From an uncultured Duganella sp. (GTDB lineage Bacteria; Pseudomonadota; Gammaproteobacteria; Burkholderiales; Burkholderiaceae), in the NCBI GenBank assembly GCA_946482635.1, contig CAMLSG010000049.1:1-28830 (forward strand): a stretch of DNA of 28,830 nt, written 5' to 3'. The notes beneath the pieces were generated by a model. That model saw only the letters and a program-made list of their open reading frames with translations, had not been told where the DNA came from and did no database searches. The stretch's first letter is position 1; each line of letters begins with the position of its first letter. Both the position numbers and the translations under genes were made by a program. This document shows positions 16,840-24,510 of the stretch, one piece after another.

Positions 16840-17877
16840 ATGAAGCACTTCAGGATTTCATTCCTGGTCTCCTTCATCTGTCTTGCTGTGGCAGGCTGGT
16901 GGGGGTACCAACAAACTGGCGTCAGTGGCGCCCTGGCGGCCCTGTGGATCGCCTTTATCCTGAGCGTGATGGAAGTCTCGCTCTCCTTCGACAACGCAGT
17001 TGTCAATGCCTCCGTCCTGAAAAACTGGGACGAATTCTGGCAAAAGCTGTTCCTTGGCGTCGGCATCATCATCGCGGTATTCGGCATGCGCCTGGTATTC
17101 CCGCTGGTGATCGTGGCGGTGGCGGCTGACCTCAGCATTCCCGATGTGTGGAACCTGGCGCTGAACGACCCGAAAGCCTTCTCGACCCACCTGACCAACC
17201 ACCATGCAGAGGTGGCGGCCTTCGGCGGCATTTTCCTGCTGATGGTGTTCCTGAACTTCATCTTCGACCATGAAAAGCAGATGCACTGGCTGGGCAATGT
17301 GGAACGCAAGCTGGGCGCACTGGGCAAGGTGTCTTCGATCGCCATCATGATCTCGATGGGCGTGCTGCTGGGTAGCCTCGGCATCGTCGAAGAATCGCAG
17401 AAGTTCATCGTGCTGGTGGCCGGCATGTGGGGCTTGCTGACCTACATTGGCGTGGATGCGCTGTCCTCCTGGATGGAAAAGAGCGAAGAAGGCGGCGTGA
17501 ATGCCGGTGAGCTGGTCAAGCGCGGCGGCGTGGGCGGCTTCCTGTACCTGGAAGTGCTGGATGCGTCGTTCTCCTTCGACGGCGTGATCGGCGCGTTCGC
17601 GATCACCAGCGACGTCGTGATCATCATGCTGGGCCTGGCCATTGGCGCCATGTTCGTACGCTCGATGACGGTCTACCTGGTGCACAAGGGCACGCTCGAA
17701 GAGTATGTCTACCTGGAGCACGGCGCGCACTACGCGATCGGCATCCTGGCAGTGATCATGTTGGCGAGCATGAAGTTCCATATTCCGGAAGTGATTACCG
17801 GCCTGATTGGTGTGGCATTCATCGTGGCATCGCTGTGGTCCTCGATCCGCCACAAGAAACTTGAATTGAAAGCTTAA
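16840..17877 (+). CDS. DUF475 (TerC-superfamily) integral membrane protein
   Basis: This 345-residue protein has about nine membrane helices. It carries the acidic family motif twice: SVMEVSLSFDNAVVNASVL (D51-N52) and later YLEVLDASFSFDGVIGAFAIT. This is the DUF475 branch of the TerC/LysE transporter superfamily, associated with metal ion movement and tellurite or stress resistance. I used the ATG at 16840, which has GAGAAAGGG just upstream; a longer frame starting at TTG (16807) lacks a ribosome site. The AIM24-type gene starts four bases after its stop. A likely role is metal or ion homeostasis at the membrane; the substrate is unknown. Confidence 0.9.
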   Translation: MKHFRISFLVSFICLAVAGWWGYQQTGVSGALAALWIAFILSVMEVSLSFDNAVVNASVLKNWDEFWQKLFLGVGIIIAVFGMRLVFPLVIVAVAADLSIPDVWNLALNDPKAFSTHLTNHHAEVAAFGGIFLLMVFLNFIFDHEKQMHWLGNVERKLGALGKVSSIAIMISMGVLLGSLGIVEESQKFIVLVAGMWGLLTYIGVDALSSWMEKSEEGGVNAGELVKRGGVGGFLYLEVLDASFSFDGVIGAFAITSDVVIIMLGLAIGAMFVRSMTVYLVHKGTLEEYVYLEHGAHYAIGILAVIMLASMKFHIPEVITGLIGVAFIVASLWSSIRHKKLELKA

Positions 17878-17881
17878 GACT

Positions 17882-18580
17882 ATGACGACTTTTAAAGTGA
17901 CCGGGGATATCGATCCCTTCCTGCAGGTGTCGATGAAGCAGGGCGAGCGCATCTTCTGCGAGTCGAATGCGATGGTGATGATGGATTCCACGCTCGAGCT
18001 GAAGGGCAAGATGCGCGGAGGCCTGGGCGGCGCCCTGATGCGCTCCCTGGCAAACGGCGAATCCTTCTTCCAGCAGAACATCGAAGCCACCGGTGGCGAC
18101 GGCAACTGCCTGCTGTCGCCGAACCTGCCCGGCGCGATGCGCGTGCTGGAAGTCGGCGAACGCCAGTACCTGATCAGCGACGGCGCCTTTGTCGCCGCCA
18201 GCAGCGGCATCGACCTGCGGGTGCGGACCCAGAACGTGGGCAACGCACTGTTCGGCCAGAGCGGCGGCTTCTTCATCACCGAGTCGAGCGGCTCCGGCCA
18301 ACTGGTGGTGTCGGGCTTTGGCGCGCTGCACGAAGTCGACGTGGAACCGGGCAAGGAAGTCGTGATCGACAACGCCCACGTGGTGGCCTGGGACAGCGCC
18401 CTGCGTTACGAACTGGCGGTGGCGACGCGTTCCGGCGGCGGCCTGTTCGGCAACCTGGTCAACTCCGTGACCAGCGGCGAAGGCATGGTGCTGCGCTTCG
18501 CCGGCCGCGGCAAGGTGCTGATCTGCTCGCGCAACCGCGAAGCTTTCGTGGCCTGGATGATGTCGCACCAGTCCCGCTAA
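17882..18580 (+). CDS. AIM24/TIGR00266 family protein
   Basis: This 232-residue protein is mostly beta-strand with many glycines. Family features include SNAMVMMDSTLELKGKMRGGLGGALMRSLANGESFFQQNIEATGG, EVDVEPGKEVVIDNAHVVAWDSAL and a C-terminal GGGLFGNLVNSVTSGEGMVLRFAGRGKVLICSR. AIM24 proteins are double-psi or beta-helix-like folds of unknown biochemical role; the yeast relative acts in mitochondrial inner-membrane organisation. No signal peptide or membrane helix is visible, so it is probably cytoplasmic. It sits four bases after the DUF475 gene, and the pair ends at a strong terminator. Confidence 0.9.
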   Translation: MTTFKVTGDIDPFLQVSMKQGERIFCESNAMVMMDSTLELKGKMRGGLGGALMRSLANGESFFQQNIEATGGDGNCLLSPNLPGAMRVLEVGERQYLISDGAFVAASSGIDLRVRTQNVGNALFGQSGGFFITESSGSGQLVVSGFGALHEVDVEPGKEVVIDNAHVVAWDSALRYELAVATRSGGGLFGNLVNSVTSGEGMVLRFAGRGKVLICSRNREAFVAWMMSHQSR

Positions 18581-18622
18581 GACGATTTACCTCCGTTAGA
18601 CGCCCCCATGGCGTTCTTCCTT

Positions 18623-18656
18623 GCGGTGGCCCTGGAAACAGGCCACCGCTTTTTTT
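18623..18656 (+). terminator. Intrinsic terminator of the DUF475-AIM24 operon
   Basis: GCGGTGGCC(C)TG at 18623-18634 pairs with CAGGCCACCGC at 18639-18649 across a GAAA loop, with one bulged C. Seven T residues follow (18650-18656). The T run overlaps the stop codon of the convergent permease-protease gene (18655-18657). Confidence 0.92.
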
Positions 18657-20985
18657 ATTGGAGGGCCAGCATGCCGGCGTTGTACAGTGCGTGCGCCAGC
18701 ATGGGGGCCAGCAGCGATTTGCTGCGTTCCGCAGCGATCGCAGTGCAAAGCCCGAGTACGAAGACGGGCGCCATTGCCAGCGGCGGATGGATGACCGCGA
18801 ACAGCGCGGCGCTGGCCAACATCGCCTGCCAGGCAGGCAGCGAACGTCTCAGGCCGCCGAAGACCTGGCCTCGGAAAATGAATTCTTCAAACAGTGGCGC
18901 AGCCAGCACGGCGAGCGGCGCCAGCCACGCCAGCGCAACCGGTTGCGGGGGAGCAGGCACGGCGCCGAAGTGGCGCAGGATGGCCAGCCACAGGAAGCCG
19001 CCTGCCAGCGCCGGCAGCGCCATCAGCAGGCCCCATCCGAAAGCGCTGCGCCAGGCGGTGCTCCATGCTCCGTTCCACAGGCGGGGTACGCCTGCGGTCC
19101 CGCTGCGCCAGTAGAGCAGCCGCGCCAGCCCATAAACCAGGGCGCCTGCCAGGGCAAATGAGAAGGTCGCGGTGGGCATGGTCAGCGGCTTGCCAGCCAA
19201 ATACAGGGCGCCAGCGACCAGCAATTGCAGCAGGAAGAACAGGATGGCGCCGATGATGCCGTCCGATGCGGATACGCGCGGCGGAGGCGAGGCCGTGGGG
19301 TCAAGCAGGTAGGGCAGCGAGTCGCGGGCGCGCTGCCACAGCGACAGCGCAAGGGCTGCCAGCAGCACAATGGCGGCCAGGCGGACGTGCCATGCGCGGG
19401 TATTCAGGGCGTAGGTATACAGCGACGACAGGATCAGGTAAGCGTAGGCGAAGGTGGGGCGCACGCGCGCACGCATGTCCTGCGCCAGCGGATCGCAAGC
19501 CCATACGCCGAGCGCTACGGCTATCGTCGCAAATATCGGAATGCCGGCCATGACCAGCACAAGCTGGGACAGCAGGCGCCCATCGGCCGGCACGCCAAAC
19601 CACAGTCCCATCGCGAATACGGACAGTGGATAGATCAACGCCAGCACCGACCAGAGCTGCGCTTTTTCGGCCAGCATGCTGCCGATGCTCTGCGGGTAGG
19701 TATACAGCAGCCACAGGGCGTGGCCTTCGGTATTGATGGTCTGGAAGGCCGAGAGCATCAGTACATAGGCGCCCAGGCCGAACGCGACCGACGACAGCAG
19801 CGCCGGATCGGCGATGAACTGGTCCAGGTCCTTCACCTGGCCGTTCAGCACCAGCTGGCTGCCGAAGATGATCAAAGGGATCAGCAGGCTTTGCACCAGG
19901 AAGTTGCGGTCGCGGCTTAGCAGGCGCAGCTCGCGCCGTTGCAGCGGCGTGCCAACTGCCCAGCCGGAGGCGGCGGGGCGCGTGGCGCTGCTTCGGCCAG
20001 TCTCGCGCGAACCGGTGGCGACCACGCCGTCCGCCAGCAAGCGATTCAACAGGCACAGGCCGGCCCAAAGCACGAGTCCAGCCTGCGCCGCCAGCAAGGC
20101 GCCATAACCCAGGCCATGCAGCGCGTCGCGCGCATTCAGCGCCCGCAGCGCCAGGCCGGGCGGCGTCCACAAGGCCCAGGCCGGGAACTGCGCGGCCCAG
20201 CCGAGGGTCAGGGTGGCGGCCGGCATCGCCAGCGACATGGCGAGGTACATCAGGGGCATGCTGGCGACGGAGGCGATGGCCTGCAGGTTGCGAAGCTGCG
20301 ATGGCGCGAGCCGCAGGCGCAGGCCCGTATCGGCTACCGTGCGCAGCGTTGCGGCGCACGCCAGCAAGGGCAGCGTGCATGCGGCGGCCAGCAATGGGGT
20401 GCTCCATCGGTAGCCGGAGTGCCAGGCTACAGCCATGCACATCGGCCACAGTGCCAGGATGCCTGAAGGGTTGGCCAGCGTGCGTTCGGCGATGCGCGCC
20501 AGCAGCAGGGTGCGGCGCTCCATGGGCAGCGTGACCAGCCACTCCAGGTCCCAGTCGGGCTGCGCCAGTTCCTTGCTTCCCAACGGCAGGAGGAAGGCGA
20601 TGCCGAACAGGAGGCTGGCCTGCATCACGGCTGCCTGCATCAGCACGGGACGGAAGGGGCCCGCCTGCAGTTCCTTGCGCGCCTTGCGCATGGCCGCGCG
20701 CGATGCCGCGTCCGATTCGACGGCGACGCACTGGCTGCCGGTTGGCAGCCGGCACTGCATGTTCAGCAGCGAAGTGCTGGCGGTATTCAGGAAGGCGGCC
20801 AGCATGAAGGCCGACAGGACGAAAGTGACCAGCCAGCGCGCATTCTTCTTGCCTCGCGTGGGCGCACGGCTCGGGCCAAGCCAACCTTTGCGAAAGCGCA
20901 GGGCATTGCCGATGTTCAGTAGCCGCAGCAGCCGCAGGCGTGCAAGCAGCCAGAATGCACGCGGAGCGCTGGGCAGGTCCATCAT
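18655..20985 (-). CDS. ABC-2 permease fused to CPBP intramembrane metalloprotease
   Basis: This 776-residue membrane protein has two parts. The N-terminal ~520 residues are an ABC-type permease with many helices and a cysteine/Thr-rich extracellular loop near residues 75-90. The C-terminal ~200 residues are a CPBP (CAAX protease/Abi) domain with all motifs: EEFIFRG (about E700, E701, R705), FAVIHPP (about H733) and HALYN (about H765, N769). I chose the start at 20985, giving an ATGA overlap with the ATPase gene; the frame upstream to 21525 lies antiparallel within the ATPase and is not coding. Fusions of this type are known from other phyla. It could export and cut a peptide or prenylated substrate, but no substrate gene is nearby. 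Confidence 0.87.
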   Translation of the reverse strand: MMDLPSAPRAFWLLARLRLLRLLNIGNALRFRKGWLGPSRAPTRGKKNARWLVTFVLSAFMLAAFLNTASTSLLNMQCRLPTGSQCVAVESDAASRAAMRKARKELQAGPFRPVLMQAAVMQASLLFGIAFLLPLGSKELAQPDWDLEWLVTLPMERRTLLLARIAERTLANPSGILALWPMCMAVAWHSGYRWSTPLLAAACTLPLLACAATLRTVADTGLRLRLAPSQLRNLQAIASVASMPLMYLAMSLAMPAATLTLGWAAQFPAWALWTPPGLALRALNARDALHGLGYGALLAAQAGLVLWAGLCLLNRLLADGVVATGSRETGRSSATRPAASGWAVGTPLQRRELRLLSRDRNFLVQSLLIPLIIFGSQLVLNGQVKDLDQFIADPALLSSVAFGLGAYVLMLSAFQTINTEGHALWLLYTYPQSIGSMLAEKAQLWSVLALIYPLSVFAMGLWFGVPADGRLLSQLVLVMAGIPIFATIAVALGVWACDPLAQDMRARVRPTFAYAYLILSSLYTYALNTRAWHVRLAAIVLLAALALSLWQRARDSLPYLLDPTASPPPRVSASDGIIGAILFFLLQLLVAGALYLAGKPLTMPTATFSFALAGALVYGLARLLYWRSGTAGVPRLWNGAWSTAWRSAFGWGLLMALPALAGGFLWLAILRHFGAVPAPPQPVALAWLAPLAVLAAPLFEEFIFRGQVFGGLRRSLPAWQAMLASAALFAVIHPPLAMAPVFVLGLCTAIAAERSKSLLAPMLAHALYNAGMLALQ

Positions 20986-21716
20986 GCCGTCAGGCTGTCT
21001 TCGTCGGTGAATTTGAGGAACAGCTCTTCCAGCGTGCTGTCGGCGCTGCTGGCGCCGCGCAATTCTTCCAGCGAGCCGGTGGCGACCAGGGCGCCGCGGT
21101 TGATGATGCCGACCCGGTTGCACATGCGCTGTGCCATGTCGAGCAGGTGGGTGGAAACGAAGATGGTTTTGCCGGCGGCAGCACTGGCAATCAGGCGATC
21201 CTGCACTTCGCGCGCGGCGCGCGGATCGAGGCCGTTGATCGGTTCGTCCAGGATCAGCACAGCGGGATCGTGCACCAACGCGCACGCCAGGCCGAGCTTC
21301 TTCTTCATGCCCATCGAGTAGTTGACGGCGAATTCCTCGCTGACGTCCTGCAGGCCGAAATCCTGCAGCAATTGCGCTGCGCGTTCGATGGCGGCCTTGC
21401 GCGGCATGCCGTGCATCTCCGCCACGAATTGCAGGATTTCCCGTCCACGCAGGAAGTCGTAGAAGATCGGGTTGTCGGGCAGGTAGCCGACGTGGCGCTT
21501 CACTTGCGCTGCATCGGCCTGGCAATCAAGGCCGTTGACCAGCACGCGGCCGGCGCTGGGCACCAGGATGCCCATCATCATGCGGATGGTGGTGGTCTTG
21601 CCGGCGCCATTCGGTCCAAGGAAGCCAAACACTTCGCCGCGCCGCACGGTCAGCGTCAGCGGCTGCACGGCGGGAAAGTCGCCGTAATGCTTGGCCAGTC
21701 CCTGGAAATCGATCAT
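20982..21716 (-). CDS. ABC transporter ATP-binding protein
   Basis: This 244-residue single nucleotide-binding domain of the ABC-2 exporter (CcmA/NatA-like) group has Walker A GPNGAGKT (34-41), a Q-loop near YLPDNPIF, signature YSMGM (133-137, a known variant of LSGGQ in this group), Walker B VLILDEP (153-159), D-loop NGLDP and a STHLLD switch histidine. It overlaps the signal peptidase stop by four bases upstream and the permease-protease start by four bases downstream. It is therefore the energy unit of that membrane protein and is made in step with it. Confidence 0.93.
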   Translation of the reverse strand: MIDFQGLAKHYGDFPAVQPLTLTVRRGEVFGFLGPNGAGKTTTIRMMMGILVPSAGRVLVNGLDCQADAAQVKRHVGYLPDNPIFYDFLRGREILQFVAEMHGMPRKAAIERAAQLLQDFGLQDVSEEFAVNYSMGMKKKLGLACALVHDPAVLILDEPINGLDPRAAREVQDRLIASAAAGKTIFVSTHLLDMAQRMCNRVGIINRGALVATGSLEELRGASSADSTLEELFLKFTDEDSLTA

Positions 21717-22384
21717 GGCCGCAAGCTCATGCCGATACGTTCGGTGCGCGGCGCCCAGTTGCCGAGGATGTCGGCGGAAACCAGCACGCGTTCGGCGCGG
21801 CCGATCAGCAGCTTGCGCGGCACGAAGCCGATGAAGCGCGAATCGCGGCTGTTGTTGCGGTTATCGCCCAGCATCAGGTAGCTGTCGGCCGGCACGGTGA
21901 CCGGTCCGAAGTCGCGCTTTGCATCGACTTGCGGCAGGACCTGGATGCTGTAGCTGGCGTTGGCATTGTGCTCCTGCAGCTGCAATGCCTGCAGGTCGCC
22001 GACCTTGTCGATATGCTCGGTAGCATTGCCCAGCACCGCGTAGTCGGAAGCCATGCCGTTGATAATCAGGTGCTCGCCGCGGATTTCGACACGGTCGCCC
22101 GGCAGTGCGGCGATGCGCTTGATCAGGCGGGTGCGGTCTTCCGGCGAGAAGAAGGTGACGACGTCGCCGCGCTGCGGTTCGCCGAGGTGGCTGACGGAGA
22201 TGTCGGTCAGCGGCACTTTCAGGTCGTAGGCGATGCGGTTGACGAAGACCACGTCTCCTTCCAGCAGGTTGGGATGCATGGAGGCGGACGGTATCGGATT
22301 CCAGTCGGCGATGGCGGTGCGGAATACGCCCAGCGTCAGCAGGAAGACGATGAAGCCTTTGTTTTCACGAATGAGTTTTTTCAC
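21713..22384 (-). CDS. lepB: Signal peptidase I (GTG start)
   Basis: This 223-residue S26 serine protease has one N-terminal membrane helix (about 10-26), the catalytic serine S35 in IPSASMHP, the general-base lysine K89 in RLIKRIAALPGD, and the conserved GDNRNNSRDSR box (173-183). It cleaves Sec/Tat signal peptides on the periplasmic side. It is shorter than the two-helix housekeeping LepB of proteobacteria, so it is probably a second paralogue. Translation begins at GTG. The gene opens an operon with the ABC ATPase and permease-protease, each joined by a 4-base overlap, which suggests a dedicated role in secretion or maturation. The partner substrate is unknown. Confidence 0.92.
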   Translation of the reverse strand: MKKLIRENKGFIVFLLTLGVFRTAIADWNPIPSASMHPNLLEGDVVFVNRIAYDLKVPLTDISVSHLGEPQRGDVVTFFSPEDRTRLIKRIAALPGDRVEIRGEHLIINGMASDYAVLGNATEHIDKVGDLQALQLQEHNANASYSIQVLPQVDAKRDFGPVTVPADSYLMLGDNRNNSRDSRFIGFVPRKLLIGRAERVLVSADILGNWAPRTERIGMSLRP

Positions 22385-22434
22385 GACCGGAGTCTCCGTC
22401 TGGGTTCAGGAAACTGCATCATCTTATCAAAACC

Positions 22435-23112
22435 TTAAGCGCCGCTTAGACCGAAGGCCGCCAGCATCTGGCGCTGTCCTTGCGGCGGCACCTGCAGCGC
22501 ACGGCTGTCGAGATCCTGTTCGACCCAGCCGCGTTTCAGGGCAAGTTGCAGCAAGGCGGCACCGAGTGCGCCGCCAAGGTGCGGCTTGCGTTCGCTCCAG
22601 TCCAGGCAGGGGCAGGCGAAGCGGCGCCGCAGCTTGCGCAGCGCAGGCAAATCCATGCCAAGTTGCGCGAACTGCTGTTCTCCGGCTGCGCTCAAGTCGT
22701 AGCCGTCGCTGGCTTCCGCCAGCCAGCCCTGCGCGGCGAAATGGTCGTGCAGCCTGACAGCGACCGTGCCTGCCATGTGATCGTAGCAGGTGCGCGCGTT
22801 GCGCAGGCGGTCGGGCGTATTGGGCTTGAACTCATTGCGCGGCTGGCCTGCCACCACCAGCAGGGCTTCCAGCGCGCTGGCAACCTCCTGGCTGGCGAGC
22901 TGGTAGTAGCGGTGCTTGCCTTGCGCAAGCTGCACCAGCAGTTGCTCATCCTTCAGGCGCGCCAGGTGGGCGCTCGCAGTGGACGGGCTGACTTCAGCCA
23001 CTACCGACAGCTCGGTAGCGGTGCGTGCATGGCCGTCCAGCAGTGAGCACAGCATGCGGGCGCGGGCGGGTTCGGCAATGGCGCCGGCAATGTTGGCAAG
23101 CTTGGAATCCAT
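22435..23112 (-). CDS. ArsR-like winged-helix regulator with C-terminal extension
   Basis: This 225-residue protein has an N-terminal winged helix (about 1-85, with EPARARMLCSLLDGHARTATELSVVAEVSPSTASAHLARLKDEQLL and the wing GKHRYYQL). The C-terminal domain is longer than in classical ArsR proteins. It contains ARTCYDHMAG (C109, H112) and RFACPCLDWSERKPHLGGALG (C167, C169), both features of a recurrent long ArsR subgroup. The cysteines could bind a metal or sense redox state, which is inference. I used the ATG at 23112 because it precedes the helix-turn-helix directly. It is divergent from the P450-like/ABM pair across 76 bases and probably controls it. The signal peptidase gene follows 50 bases downstream on the same strand. 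Confidence 0.87.
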   Translation of the reverse strand: MDSKLANIAGAIAEPARARMLCSLLDGHARTATELSVVAEVSPSTASAHLARLKDEQLLVQLAQGKHRYYQLASQEVASALEALLVVAGQPRNEFKPNTPDRLRNARTCYDHMAGTVAVRLHDHFAAQGWLAEASDGYDLSAAGEQQFAQLGMDLPALRKLRRRFACPCLDWSERKPHLGGALGAALLQLALKRGWVEQDLDSRALQVPPQGQRQMLAAFGLSGA

Positions 23113-23188
23113 ATTTCGGTATCGGACGAATTGTCGTTGTGCTTTTTTCAGCATACTGCAATTTCTTGAACGTTGCCGGAGGAGTGAA

Positions 23189-24169
23189 ATGCAAAAACTG
23201 GAATGGGATGCCGGTCGGGGTTTGTGGGGCGCGGCAGGCGCCGCGCTGGTGGAAGAAGTGCTGAGCCACCACGCGCTGCGCGTGCGGCCCCTGGCCGAGC
23301 CGGTGCCGGCCGCCATTGCCGGCGGCAGCGCTGGAGAGGTGTTCGGCGCCCTGGTGCGCATGAATGACGGCGAGCGTCACGCCGCGCCCAAGCTGGCCTT
23401 GCAGCGCGCGCTGGCCTTCGCAGCCAGCGGGGAGTTGGCTCAGCAGCGCGCCCAGGCCGTGGGCGAACGCTTGCTGGCCGAAGGCCGGCCGATCGGCGCC
23501 TGGGCTTTCGAGGCGCCTGTCAGCACCGTCGCCAGCCTGCTTGGCTTCAGCGACGCCCAGTTGCCCGCCGTTGCGCGCTGGATGGCCGATTTCGTGGCCT
23601 GCCTGTCGCCGCTGAGCAGCGCGGAGCAGATCGGCCAGGCGCACGCGGCCAGCCTGCGCCTGCTGGCCGCGATGCGTGAGCTGTTGCAGGCAGTTCCGGC
23701 AGGATCGCTCGCTGCAACCGTCGCACAGGAGGCTGCCGTGGCGGGCTGGCAGAACGACCATGCCATCGTGGCCAACCTGGTCGGGCTGCTGTCGCAAACC
23801 TATGAGGCCACCGCCGGCCTGCTTGGCAACAGCCTGGTCGCCATCCAGCAAGGCGCGGCCAGTAGCGACGCCAACGCCCTGGTAGCGCAGGTGATGGAAA
23901 CCGACCCGCCGATCGTCAATACCCGCCGCTTCGCCGCCGAGCGCTGCGTGGTCGCAGGCGTGACAGTCGAAGCAGGGCAGGCGATACTGGTCATGCTCGG
24001 CGAAGCAAAGCGTGGTTTTGGCCACGGCCGCCACGCCTGCCCAGGCCAACAGCTTGCGCAGCAGATCGCGGCAGGCTGTATCGAAGCGCTGCGCGGCAAG
24101 CCGCTGCCGCAGCTAAGCTGGACTTACCGCGCGTCGGTGAACGCGCGCATACCGGAGTTCCACCAATGA
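23189..24169 (+). CDS. Reduced cytochrome P450-like heme protein
   Basis: This encodes 326 residues against about 400 in bacterial P450s. The heme-thiolate loop is intact: FGHGRHACPG, with ligand C284. Other P450 landmarks are altered. The K-helix ExxR position reads QVME (Q234..E237) just before TDPPIVNTRR. The I-helix reads QTYEAT, so the acid is kept (E206) but the following catalytic Thr is A207. The HxxxR heme-propionate motif is HAAPK. The whole meander between the last strand (ILVMLGEAK) and the Cys loop is missing. A GGAGGAG ribosome site lies just before the ATG, and the stop overlaps the ABM gene by four bases. Heme binding is likely; normal monooxygenase chemistry is doubtful. Confidence 0.85.
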   Translation: MQKLEWDAGRGLWGAAGAALVEEVLSHHALRVRPLAEPVPAAIAGGSAGEVFGALVRMNDGERHAAPKLALQRALAFAASGELAQQRAQAVGERLLAEGRPIGAWAFEAPVSTVASLLGFSDAQLPAVARWMADFVACLSPLSSAEQIGQAHAASLRLLAAMRELLQAVPAGSLAATVAQEAAVAGWQNDHAIVANLVGLLSQTYEATAGLLGNSLVAIQQGAASSDANALVAQVMETDPPIVNTRRFAAERCVVAGVTVEAGQAILVMLGEAKRGFGHGRHACPGQQLAQQIAAGCIEALRGKPLPQLSWTYRASVNARIPEFHQ

Positions 24170-24510
24170 TTGCAGTGATTTTTGAAGTCACCCCGGCCGA
24201 AGGCCGCAAGGACGCCTACCTGGACATCGCGGCGCGGCTCAAGCCGACGCTCGAGCAGATCGATGGCTTCATCAGCGTCGAGCGCTTCCAGAGCCTGAGC
24301 AATCCGGAGAAGATGCTGTCGCTCTCGTTCTTCCGCGACGAAGCGGCGGTGCAGGAATGGCGCCGGGTGGAAGCCCATCGCGCCGCGCAGCAGGCCGGAC
24401 GCGAGCGCCTGTTTGCGGATTACCGCCTGCGCATCGCCAGCGTGGTACGCGACTACGGCCTCAACGAGCGCGCGGAAGCGCCGGCCGATAGCCGCGAACG
24501 GCACGGATGA
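24166..24510 (+). CDS. Antibiotic biosynthesis monooxygenase (ABM) domain protein
   Basis: This 114-residue single ABM ferredoxin-like domain contains MIAVIFEVTPAEGRKDAYLDIAARLKPTLEQIDGFISVERFQS, LSLSFFRDEAAVQEWRRVEAHR and a C-terminal tail. The family includes cofactor-independent monooxygenases and heme-degrading enzymes (IsdG/HmoB-like), usually acting as dimers. The WRRVEAH segment after the F-strand is typical. The ATG overlaps the stop of the P450-like gene (ATGA), so the two are made together. Its pairing with an odd heme protein makes a heme- or oxidation-related role plausible. The substrate cannot be inferred. The stop codon abuts the convergent gamma-glutamyltransferase stop directly. 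Confidence 0.9.
   Translation: MIAVIFEVTPAEGRKDAYLDIAARLKPTLEQIDGFISVERFQSLSNPEKMLSLSFFRDEAAVQEWRRVEAHRAAQQAGRERLFADYRLRIASVVRDYGLNERAEAPADSRERHG

Noticed and set aside
18887..20884. Several long frames overlapping the permease-protease on both strands
   Set aside because: All are shadows in alternative frames of the 776-residue gene and lack start context or domains.
20986..21525. A 180-codon N-terminal extension of the permease-protease
   Set aside because: It overlaps the ABC ATPase gene in another frame and is Arg/Pro-rich; the ATGA overlap start at 20985 is much more likely.
23113..23188. A clear ArsR operator between the regulator and the P450-like gene
   Set aside because: Only short, imperfect dyads (3-bp arms around GAATT) are visible, too weak to report as a site.
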